DNA of 64,000 nucleotides from Pelodera strongyloides. Its lineage: Eukaryota > Nematoda > Chromadorea > Rhabditida > Rhabditidae. A program made the position numbers and the translations under genes. Location of the stretch: contig JAANDG010000454.1 of assembly GCA_036852015.1 (NCBI GenBank), forward strand, positions 56,732-120,731, given 5' to 3'. Below the pieces are notes generated by a model. That model did not search any database and was not told the DNA's origin. It was given only the letters and a program-made list of their open reading frames with translations. Positions 35,160 to 44,815 of this stretch are shown piece by piece (position 1 is the first letter of the stretch; each line of letters begins with the position of its first letter).

Positions 35160-36178
35160 CGCCGTCAGGTTCGATCTTTTACTTTCTTGCAGCAAGCATT
35201 GACTCTGACAGGAAAGAGTACCCCGACGGGAAGATTCACCAAGTTACACATGCTACACACGTCATGGTACGTTATCGTAGTGTTTTTTTAAATAGACCAT
35301 TAGCATCAAAATTCCAAAAAAAAATTAACTTCAGCTCAAGTATAATAATAAAGTTGAATCATACTTTATAGGCGAAATCTTTGAAATATGTGAGCTTTTC
35401 CAATAAAAGAATACACATAAAACAATGTTTTGGTAAAAATTGTCGTTTCTTGACGGGATTCTCCGCCCCCGAGCGAGTGGATGTTCAACTCGCAGTGAAA
35501 CAAATGAGTAGAAGTGTAATTATTTCGAAATACCTGCTCTTTATTTGCCATACCATATTTGCATACTAAATATTTGGTCCTACTGTATTATATTCACTGT
35601 GTTGGAACTTGGAACTCCCCACTCATTTCTCTCGTTAATTGTTGCTTTACTTACCGTAATACTGTTGCAAATTATTCGAGTTCCCGCCAGTCATTCCAAT
35701 TGCCTTACAATAACCTGCACATTATTATTTGTTCAGCAAGTTTAAGGGGCCCCTCCCAATGTTCCCTTGTTATTCTATACAGGGCTACTCGATTCTTCTG
35801 GAGAGCCTCTGTAGTGCTTCGTGCACATCCCTGAATCGCAGTAGCTCCACCGACTTACCACTATGTGTCCCTCGCAGGCCTTCGGCCAATTATTTGACTA
35901 CAGCACCGTGTTCACTTATAAATTGTTTTGTTATATCGATTGTGTTGATATCCTGGCCAAGTGCTACGGAACTGAACATCTACGCAAGCACTGCTCACTT
36001 TCTTTACACTGTAGTCCACTCATGTTGTAATGCTAGGAAAGTTCACGTATTTGACCAGAAACCCCATCGCTATAGTAATTCCTAGCTATTAACTATTTCA
36101 AAGACTAAAATAATGGTACACAATGAAGATGAAGTTAACAGCATTTGATGGAAGTTAACTGCATTTTTAAGTTTCTTC
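35160..36178. repeat. Spacer block (partial copy of the post-A1 spacer)
   Basis: From GACAGGAAAGAGTACCCCGA it parallels 2780-4060 and 48280-49720, but the stretch holding exon Y has been deleted (GTTACACATGCTACACACG joins both sides). It includes the CCGCCCCCGAG motif and the CTCGCAGGCCTTCGGCC block. Confidence 0.55.
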
Positions 36179-36184
36179 GTGACA

Positions 36185-36702
36185 TGTTGAGACTAGCGCT
36201 CAACTTTTGTGAAACGCATGCCTACATGATATGTGGATTATGTAATGCGAATTAGAATGGGCTGGATGTCGGATAGAATGAGTTTGCAGCCCGAACTAGC
36301 ATGCTAACTTGGATACATATATGAGTGGCATATAATCTGTTTATCCCAAGATCGACATGTAGCCGGATGCGGACGTGAACGTGTGGTGCTGATGGACCTG
36401 GTGTGGAACGAGCGAGAACGTGTGGTTTTGTGCTGGACCATCTACAGAAGAAAGAAGAGTGTTGTTTTCAAGGAACCTCAGGCCTACTGGAAGGCCGATT
36501 CGAAGAAGAGATGCGATGAAGCCCCTCCGGCGTGTATGAAGAGGATTTCGGCCCACTTTTTTCTGTTCTTAATAAAGATGGACTTCGGCCACCTTCACGT
36601 TGTCTTTTTTGTACTAATCCTCATTCATTTATGTTACTGCTCGTCGACGTGCTACTTGTTGCTTCTGGGGTCATATTTGTGAAGGATTTGCACTCCTTTA
36701 CA
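36185..36702. mobile_element. Solo LTR with 6-base target duplication
   Basis: The 518-base segment starts TGTTGAGACTAGCGCTCAAC and ends CACTCCTTTACA (TG...CA). GTGACA flanks both sides (36179-36184 and 36703-36708), and AATAAA lies near 36571. It has replaced the acceptor of the adjacent family B exon X. It is unrelated to the LTR at 61896. Confidence 0.75.
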
Positions 36703-37010
36703 GTGACAGTTAGCTTTGGAAAATGAGGCATTCATTATTCTAAACAATGCAGTCCTTCACATTCTTCACAGCCCTTCCCAGCGTGCGGTCTTTAATAAAG
36801 TAATTTTTCTGATTTTTATGCGCAGCATTCACGCAGTGAGACGCAATTTACCGTAGTCAGAGACACCAAGAAAGCTACCCTCAATTGCCACTCCCATTAG
36901 CGCTTGTTTGCCGTTTGCTAATAACGCAATTGCCACACCCAATATTGGCAAATCAGTGCGACCTGCGACAATTGCGATATTTGGCATTGAGAATCAGATT
37001 AAGTGATTAA

Positions 37011-37399
37011 AGGGACAGGCCCATCAAAGTAAACCTATATTTACGAAACGTTCATAATGTATATAAAGCATTTTTATTACAATATATACAAACCAAATTT
37101 CACCTACTTTCGCCCTCGAGGACTTTTTCCGATGTGCTCATCATCATATGTATACCATAATGCTGCAGACTTCCAAGGTGTATATGCAAATCTAGCTCGC
37201 ATTTTAATTTCTTGATAAATTTGCGTAGACAGCTTCGATCTCTGCAGTTTTACGGTATACATATGATGATGATCACATCGGAAAAAGTCCTCGAGGGCGA
37301 AAGTAGGTGAAATTGGGTTTGTATATATTGTAATAAAAATGCTCTATACACTTTATGAATACGTCGTAAATATAGGTTTTCTTTGATGGGCCTGTCCCT
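37011..37399. mobile_element. TTAA-flanked MITE (AGGGACAGGCCCATC ends)
   Basis: Ends AGGGACAGGCCCATCAAAG and CTTTGATGGGCCTGTCCCT are flanked by TTAA. Nearly the whole element is an inverted repeat, including CGCCCTCGAGGACTTTTTCC and its mirror. Confidence 0.85.
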
Positions 37400-37568
37400 T
37401 TAAGAATAGGGACTATCTAGAGTGCCCGACAGATTAACTGTCTGATTGTTTGCATTTGTTTCCCGAAAACATACTGTTGTGACTCAAGGTACTAGCAAAA
37501 CAATTTTTTTTTAACCCAATGAAATGACTGTATTAGAATGGAGAGGGTAGGGGCGACGTCCGATCCAG

Positions 37569-37698
37569 AGGCCGTATTCACCACTCATTTCCCCATGGGG
37601 AATTCCCCGTCTTTTTCTCTGCGCCTCTCACATTAGAATGCTATTTTCTGTCCCCAGGGACTATTTCCCCGAGGGAATCGGAGTGGTGGATATGGCCT
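37569..37698. mobile_element. CAG/CTG-flanked MITE (AGGCC ends)
   Basis: It begins AGGCCGTATTCACCACTC and ends GAGTGGTGGATATGGCCT. The left flank is CAG and the right flank CTG. Empty sites at 4910 and 15806 read GATCCAGGAGG and GATCCGGGAGG. Confidence 0.75.
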
Positions 37699-38872
37699 CT
37701 GGAGGGTAGACGATCAACGATAGTGGCGAGCGGCGGTTGAGATCTTTCCCCGGCTGCTCCTTGGGTGGTTCCCTGAAATGTTTGTGCGGCTCCTGAAAGG
37801 TCAGAAGGTAGAGTAGAGTAGAAGTTTGAAGAGCGGTTTTCTGGTCGGAGAGGTCCATATCATATCTACTCCTTAGACCCATTTCCTTTTAGTCAACTCT
37901 CACTATGCTAATGTTCCAATATAGCCCACTTGTAGACATACTATAACATATGACACCTACAACGTCCATTTATAGCGGTTGTTCAGTGCGCTAAAGAGTC
38001 AGTAAAAAGAAGCATCTGTCTCTCCATGTTCGTCCAAATGGATAGTTCGTTTTCCAACCGATGTGCCTTCGCAAAAGAAGCATACTTATACATATACTTT
38101 TTGAAATGTATAAACACAAGATTATCAAATCTAACTAGTTCACAATTAGGAATGCAAGAAGATATATTTACAAATCGATCTTTCCTTTGAATGTATGAAT
38201 CACTCTGCAACGTTGAAGCTGTGCGCTCAGTTCGCCCGAATGTACGATAAGATAAGGAGCAATAAGGGAAGGGAAAATATTTTGGGAAACGCTCCCAAAC
38301 AAGAATTCGTTTTCACATATTACCTTTTAGGGAAGGAGGTCCAAGAAAATCGAGCGCTTAGAATTTTTTCGAAAGAACGTAGTTGCATTCTACAATTAAC
38401 ATCCGTTCTTAATTTAAATATTCATTTCACAGCGCACATGTTTACTCAGGTTTGAAAACAGTAATCAACCACTAAGTGCTCAAGTCGCAATCAAATTTTT
38501 TTTTTTTGAAAAAAATAATGTTGTTAAACACTTGATTTTCTTGATCTCCGTTTATTATGAAAAATATTGTTGTAAAAACAACTGTTCTGTAGTGCTACTC
38601 AATTTGGGGGTATTACGTATTAGAACATTCAGATGACGAAAGTCCGTTGCGTACTTTTTGCTGACTTATCGAAATAGTTTTTCTATTCTTATTTTGTTTC
38701 AAAATCTCTGTACATGCGCTCTTTTCCCTTCTCATGATGTGTGAACTATTCACAAACAAAATGAAAAATATTAGAAACTATGTCGTGTTGTTAATATACT
38801 ATGCTCATTATATATATGATTGACTATATCGATAAGCACTTGGTTTTGTTGTCCGGTGCCTTACTGTAACTA

Positions 38873-39540
38873 TCTGTAATGTATGCAGATGACATAAAAA
38901 TATACAGTACTATTAATGATCCTATAGATAGAATTTTAGTTCAACGCGCAATAAACTTGGTGCATGATTGGTCAATTGAGTTTCAGTTACCTTTGGCTCC
39001 TCATAAGTGCCAAGCACTGTACATTGGCCCAAACAATCCAAAAGTGGACTACATTTGTAATTCGGTTGTGATTGAAAAGGTAACTCAGCTCACAGACCTA
39101 GGATTTATTATGACAGATGATTTATCCTTCTCTAAACATATTTCCTTTGTTTGTGCCCAAGCAAGAAAAAGAATGTTTGCTCTCTTTCGCACTCTGAAAA
39201 CGCGGAAGGCAAACCTTTTGGTTCTTACATATTCTCTTTATGTACGTTCAATTCTAGAGTCAGGCTCGGTTGTCTTTAGTCCATATAAGAAAAAGGATAA
39301 GGTGGCCCTAGATCGGATCCAACGTACATTTACAAAGCGAATTTTTATGCGTTCCCAATTGCTTGATTACAATGATACACCCTCTAGTAACCCTCGCCTA
39401 TTCCTGTAAACATAATGTTTTTATTTGATGCTTTTATTTTAATCAGATTTGCATTTTCACGTTTTATAGTTATTCATTGTGGTATTGCCTCGACAAAACT
39501 TGTACGACATTTTATGTTCGTGATAAATGTTATGTTATGT
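38873..39540 (+). mobile_element. LINE fragment: reverse transcriptase region and 3' tail
   Basis: The frame 38879-39409 opens with MYADDIKIYS, the Y-x-D-D catalytic motif C of reverse transcriptase. It continues through thumb-like sequence (LAPHKCQALYIG, LTDLGFIMTDDLSFSKHIS, RIQRTFTKRIFMR) to a stop, then an AT-rich tail ending GATAAATGTTATGTTATG. It is 5' truncated and lacks the extreme C-terminus, so it is dead. It inserted between the conserved TGTAACTAC and CTTTTTATAG of the family A upstream module, just before A5. The downstream frame happens to stay open into A5, which I take as chance. Confidence 0.85.
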
Positions 39541-39561
39541 TATCTTTTTATAGAATCACTA

Positions 39562-42346
39562 ATGTTGCTAGAGGAATTTGTATGCGACACTTGCGGAGTG
39601 AAATTCGTCAACAAAGCAATGGAAGAGGGAGTGGGCAACTATTTCGACAATTATGCCTGCCTGAAGTGCTGCCGATTTCGTTGCGAGAAATGTTTTTCTT
39701 CCCAATCAGCTTGCAATTGCGGGAATCGGATGGAATATTATTTGACGCTTGGCACATTTATTGCTCTACTTCGTTGTCCTGTTGAGGAACTAAAACTGAT
39801 GGATATTCGAGTTGTCACTTCGTCGGTGTGTCACAAATGCGGATCGAAGGGAGAGTTGTACCGAGTTTACTTCCACAGTATATTGTGTGCGAATTGCCTG
39901 ATCCTCAATGCTCAGACACACTGTTGGCCCACAACTTGCTCTTTAGAAAATTGGTTCCTGAAAACTATGGATCAATTCACTTCTATCAAAGTTACTGTTA
40001 CTGATCTAAGGAATACTAAACTGAGAATAAAAATGATCTGCCAAAAATGCACTAAGTATTATGCTTTTAAGAGCTCAAAATTATTGGTGTGCAAAAATTG
40101 CAATACTTCCTGGAGTGTCAAGTGTGATTGCATGTATGTATTTTGGCTGATTCTAGTGGACATTCTGTCCTTTTCCAAAAAGCAGCTAACACTTTTCACA
40201 TATTCAAAATGGTCGGATGCATTCAGTTGCTCTAAGTGCAGAAATGAAGAACATGAGACGCTCATGAAGTCGTTCTTTGTGGAAGTAAGCAAAAACGAAC
40301 CAATACCTCTTCACAAACTCTTCAAGCAAAACGTGCCGAAATCTACTAAATCATCTATTTCGCTCGGGCAGTTTTTGCTTGAAGAGACCAGCGGCAAAAA
40401 TGCCTCGACAACAGCCAGCAAAAGAAGCAACCACCCGCCACTTCCAAGGTACGCAATTATTTAAAAAAAATCCCCTGTGATAATTCGCAAATAGGTAATC
40501 GAGAGCAAAATAGAGTTTCCTACCCTGGAGCGCTGCACAGTAAAACAGAAAGAAATTTATATGGACCTGTTTAACTGTTTCTAATTAAAACCAAATTTCA
40601 CAAATTAAAGAATATGCTTAATTCAAAAACATGCGGTTGACAAGCGTTGAGGCTCCCACGTCTTTTACTTTACTCAGGCCTCATCCCAGAATCAAGCCTT
40701 CGAAAGAAATGTTGGAAAGGGCAGGGGTCTCACTTCTGGAGTCTCGCAAAGTGGTCCATCCCACCTTAAGTTCTCTGGATACGAGAGATCCAACAAACTA
40801 TGGAAACATCTCCACAATGGACCCATGCGAGAAACCAAAGATAAAGTGAGTTCAGACACAAAATAGGAAGACTTTGCTTGTGTCTTACATATTATTTGCC
40901 CACAGCCATATTTGTGGGACGACAGTTGACTACCCTTTTGTGCTTAACATGTCAAGCACCGGAGCTATCATTGTGCTTGAGAACACCGATTGAGCGTCGC
41001 GTTGCACCATTTTTCTTCTTGATGATACGGTGTTATTCAGAGATTTTTTTATTTTTGCTTTAGTAGCAGACGCAGAAGTGGGTACACAACGAGAAAGAAA
41101 TAATTTAGATGTAAATGTGGTCGAATGGATGCTTTGAAGGACATGTTTTATTGTCGGACTTGCTCAGAATATGGAATATGTTCCCTGTGTGGGATGAAAA
41201 ATCACAAACTTCATGACACTGAGGAAGTAATGAACTCAAGCGTTTTGGCAATGGTCAGCACACACCCAGAGAAGAATTTGAAAAAAATTCATGCTTGGGT
41301 TGAAGAATACCGTCAAGTGAACAACGAGGTGAGCACTATGGGAACGCCCGTGTTTAGTTTGTGATGTCAAGTTGTGATGTCAACCTTTGGGAGCCGATTG
41401 TTTTTTTAATGAAGTTTTTGTGCGATTTTAAAGGTTCGGTTTCACTTCGTGATCGTTAGTTTCTTCCCGCTTTTATTAACTATAAAAAACTTCAAGGTAA
41501 TATGATTCCAATAACAAATCGCAAGCTCAGATGTTGCTCATTTTTGTCTCGAGTCCCCGACCGTGTTGTAGTTGAGAGTGCACTGGAAAATTGAGATTCT
41601 TGACTTGCCCTGAAGAAAATTATCCATTTCATGGACGGAATTGCCTCTGCTCTGCCGCCCCAGGCCAAGTTGTCGTTTCCAATGCTCTCTGCTTTTATTT
41701 AGCCTACAATAAGGTCTGGGTCTTGGGACAAAAATGATCTAAACGAGCACTTGAACATGTGATTTGCCATTGGGGGCATGTTTGACCACGAATTTTCACG
41801 GTCGATAAAAAATAGAATAATAAACTAACGATCGTGAAGCGACACTGCCCCTTTAAGTAAACCTTTATTATAAGACCTTCATGTATTTTATTCATTGTAA
41901 ACCTAATTTAGAGGCAAATCACAAGTCTATGTTTATTATTATTGCTTATAAGCTTAATACTATCATTGCAGTCGGAACAAAACTATCGACAATTGTGTGA
42001 GCTTCTGGGTGCTGTTTACAAAAGGGCCTCAACTTGTGGAGACATTGAACGTTGTAGAGAAATACTCTCGAAATGTGATATCACCAGAGTTGACGATCAC
42101 ATCAAACTCCTTTTACACGCAATGAAAAAGGTAATCTTCTCAAAAAACACGTCAAAAACACGGTCTCCTGTTCAGTCGGCGACGAGTTCCAGATGACGAA
42201 TTGTTCGACGACTTCTTCAAGCTAGGTCCAGTAGGATATGCGCAATATGTTGATTGTAAAGAAGCCTTGAAGTTTTTCAGTATTTTATTTTCATTTAGTC
42301 TAACGATGAAATCAAGGAGTTCCGCACGATGCTAGAGAACATCTGA
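39562..42346 (+). CDS. Family A copy A5, intact Cys-rich/B-box-like protein (493 residues)
   Basis: Exons: 39562-40448, 40678-40845, 41109-41328, 41972-42130 and 42299-42346 (TGA). Total 1482 bases, no internal stop. Start chosen at MLLEEF, eight bases after TTTTTATAG. Cysteine pairs: C8/C11, C33/C36-C37, C41/C44, C51/C53, C90/C93, C109/C112, C160/C163, C177/C180, C188/C190, C223/C226. Residues 240-350 are a Ser/Thr-rich linker. The B-box-like finger is C353-x-C355, C367/C370, C376/C379, H384/H387, followed by about 100 helical residues ending EFRTMLENI. Exon 2 lacks four residues found in other copies. Intron 3 carries the shared MITE. Zinc binding is likely; a TRIM-like role (protein or RNA binding, perhaps ubiquitin transfer through the IBR-like first block) is inference. 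Confidence 0.78.
41432..41852. mobile_element. Shared intron 3 MITE, A5 copy
   Basis: It is the same element and site as 8712-9132, with TTAA on both sides and ends AGGTTCGG and CTGCCCCT. Confidence 0.75.
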
Positions 42347-43559
42347 GGCAGAATGTCTACAAGTAAACTTGGACAGGAAACTTTGATGCACAGACCAAGA
42401 ACCGGATATGTGCCAGTTCTCTCACATGAGGCTGATACTATGGAGGGGTTATAGTCACGCATGCTCCATTTTAGAAAATATTTAGACACCGATCTTACTG
42501 TGTATTGTGTTTATATATGTTTTCTGTCGTCTTTTTAAGCTTCTTTATTTGGCTATTATGTTTATTCATATATGGGACGTTTTCTATATTTTTGCTTTCA
42601 TGTTTTATTGCTGCGATTCATCATGGGTTCTTACTTTGCCTTGCTTATTTCATTTATATGTGCGTCGCTTTTATTTTTGTCAAGTTGTCGTTTTTTAATG
42701 TCGAAATTAACATCCTATTGAGAGTGAGTGCCAGTAAGTAATGAATTTTGAATTTTTTCTTTCCATTTTTCTATTTATTTAGTGTAAATTTAGAGTAACT
42801 GTATAAAGTATGTTTGTTTATTATGTATGTTTTTTGCTTAATCTTCACTGTTTTTTTAGTAAATATTTTGTAAATATGGTTTTTTTTATGGTCTCGGTTT
42901 GATATTCTAGGCCTTCATGTGTTGTATTAAAGCGCAATGTCAAGCCTGCTTCACAGATATTCTATAACACGCTGTCACAAAATACCGTAGTTTAAACAAT
43001 TTCTAAAACAATTCCTCCTCTTTTTCTTTGCTGACTTCAAAAAGTTCTCTTACGCCCTCCTCTTTTTCTTCGCTGTTTTTGTGCTTAATCTTCACTGTTT
43101 TTTTAGTAAATATTTGTAAATATGGTCTCGGTTTGATATTCTAGGCCTTTATGTGTTGAATTCAGCTTCCAAGTGCCGTTTCCATGTGATTTACTTACAG
43201 ATAAAAAAAAGAACCAAAATGAGCTCAAATAATGTCAATTATGGATTATGACACAGAGTTCCAATCGAGATGTGCAGCCGAAGTTGACCAAAACATTCCT
43301 GTTCTTGGAATCAATAGGACTAAATAGGGACAAGCATAATAATAGTATCTGTCATAAACTTTTATATCGCAGTTTATGACATGAGGCTCACATACTTGAA
43401 CTATTGCCAGATTTCCATATAATTGACGTAGCATGACAAATAGCCTTCCTTGCTCTGCTGGTCATTGACATATCGACTCATATAAACATTCAAAGGAACA
43501 ACTTATTTAGATATGCGCAGCAAACCATAACCACAAATAATTAATCAGGTGGCATAGAT
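42347..43559. repeat. Spacer after A5
   Basis: Short A 3' UTR without the AATAAA, the T-rich block (42450-42910), an insertion of C/T-rich DNA (CCTCCTCTTTTTCTT twice near 43014-43072) followed by a second partial copy of the T-rich block end, then the EFQSRCAAEVDQ-type block near 43250. Family B exons X and Z are missing here. Confidence 0.45.
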
Positions 43560-43700
43560 TCAGTGTTGGAAGTGGTTGTATTCGTTAAATTCTACAACTC
43601 CTCCCTCCGGTTCGTCATAATCATTGGGGTCCATGAAATCGGTGTCGTACACAAACTTGGTGCGTTGTCCACTTGCGTGCACTGTAGTTGTATTGTAGTA
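43560..43700 (-). pseudogene. Diverged copy of the last exon of the 30304-31803 gene
   Basis: On the - strand it reads TTTVHASGQRTKFVYDTDFM and ends FNEYNHFQH with TGA at 43562-43560. The frame and terminus are conserved, with several replacements (DEPEGG for DAPEGG). The acceptor region found at 30445 (TTTTCAG) is altered here, and no exon 1 or 2 counterpart is seen, so it is probably a duplicated fragment. Confidence 0.5.
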
Positions 43701-43869
43701 AGTGGACAACAATTTATCGTTTTAGCAACCAATTCCGCATTGTGTGCCGGTGTCTTGCAGAATACTACACCTCAGGACCAGCTTCTGGTGCCAAACTGCT
43801 CAAAAAGTCTTCGAATCTTCAAAAATACACGTTTGCTTGATTCCACGTGGGACGAAAGGGAGTAATAAC

Positions 43870-44619
43870 TAAAAGGATAAGTAATTTGGAAGCCGCGTAA
43901 GAAGTTGTTGAATAGGTTTGTAAATTGTGTTGGTTTTTTTTTGCCTTTTTGCCCCTATTTTTTTGTCTTTTTTTGCCTAGTTTGAACAAAACGTTGCCCG
44001 TCCTCGTCTTTCAACCTGAACGGGCGTGCTGTAGCAACAATAATTCCGCTTTGTAAGGCAGTGAAGGTACAAAACGTGGCCAGCGGTCTTGCGGTCCGCG
44101 ATTCGCCATTATTCTGTATTTATGCGCATTAATCATTCCAGTAATTTGGAAAGTAACACAAACTACAGTAATACGAGTTGGAGCGTGATTGTGGTAACGG
44201 GTAACGGGTAATTGCAGTAACGCTGATTGTGGTAACGGCCGCAGGACGCGGGCAGGGGTCGACTGTCGCAGCCTTTCAACCTGCGCACATAATAAATGTG
44301 CCAACTATTTCGATTAGCGCTTTTCTTGCCAGGTCTACTTCGACTAGGTATTAATACTGCTTTAATGTAACCCGTTTCGCTCAGATGCTCTCTAGTACAA
44401 CAACAAAAAATGTAGCAATCAGTCTTTTACCGAAGGAGAATAAGCGGCTTATTGTTTTTTTGCACGTCTTATAGAAGATAGGGAGCATAAATGGTGATAT
44501 TTTCTGTCAACACATCGGGAACACTATTTTACTCAAATGTCTTTAGGATGGTTTACTTAATTTGTGGTGCAATGTTTCATATGTCATGCAGAAATTCAAC
44601 TGCTGCACTGTAGTACTAC
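43870..44619. other. Unique region before A6
   Basis: Contains a T-rich run (43930-43980) and a short repeat (GATTGTGGTAACGG at 44190 and 44225, GGTAACGGGTAACGGGTAA between). A - strand frame at 44011-44304 is open but shows no feature I recognise. No family A upstream module is present. Confidence 0.35.
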
Positions 44620-44815
44620 TCAGTATTGACGTTTCAGTTTGTGCAGATAAGATTGTTTCAGTATTTCAGTCGGTGCCTGTCCGCTGTTTACACTTTTCAT
44701 GTTGTGTGTTCCGTGCTGTCTTTTGACCGTTGAATGTAGTTGTTCATATGTACCACCATGCTTGGCTTTGAAGTCCAGTGCTTTTCCGTAATTATCACTT
44801 TCAGAAACGCAAATG
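44620..44815 (-). pseudogene. Possible zinc-finger (BED/ZNF862-like) remnant
   Basis: The - strand frame reads FKAKHGGTYEQLHSTVKRQH, then GTHNMKS and ends LKQSYLHKLKRQY. The spacing of HGG and the two histidines recalls zinc fingers of hAT-type transposase-derived proteins, but the paired cysteines are not convincing. It abuts and slightly overlaps the start of A6. Confidence 0.22.

Larger units (their letters stand above)
36703..38664 (+). pseudogene. Family B copy B4, exon X acceptor lost to a solo LTR
   Basis: Exon X remnant 36703-36799 reads normally (ENEAFIILNNAVLHI) but starts directly after the solo LTR and has lost 4 bases near the end (CCCAGCGTGCG). Exon Z starts at 38150 after CACAATTAG and is open to 38455 (CMNHSATLKLCAQFARMYDK ... 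RALRIFSKERSCILQ). A two-base loss near 38430 and expanded T/A runs near 38495 then break the frame before the LEHSDDESP-type end. Intron 2 holds two MITEs and the antisense GC-richer module. Confidence 0.45.

Noticed and set aside
36383..36682. 99-codon ORF (MVLMDLVWNERER...)
   Set aside because: It lies wholly within the solo LTR and ends hydrophobic by composition. No copy elsewhere supports it.
39415..39561. N-terminal extension of A5 through upstream in-frame codons
   Set aside because: These codons lie in the LINE tail and cross the acceptor TTTTTATAG. Other copies start at the ATG eight to nine bases after the acceptor.
44011..44304. 97-codon - strand ORF
   Set aside because: No conserved copy, no domain pattern and no convincing splice or promoter context.
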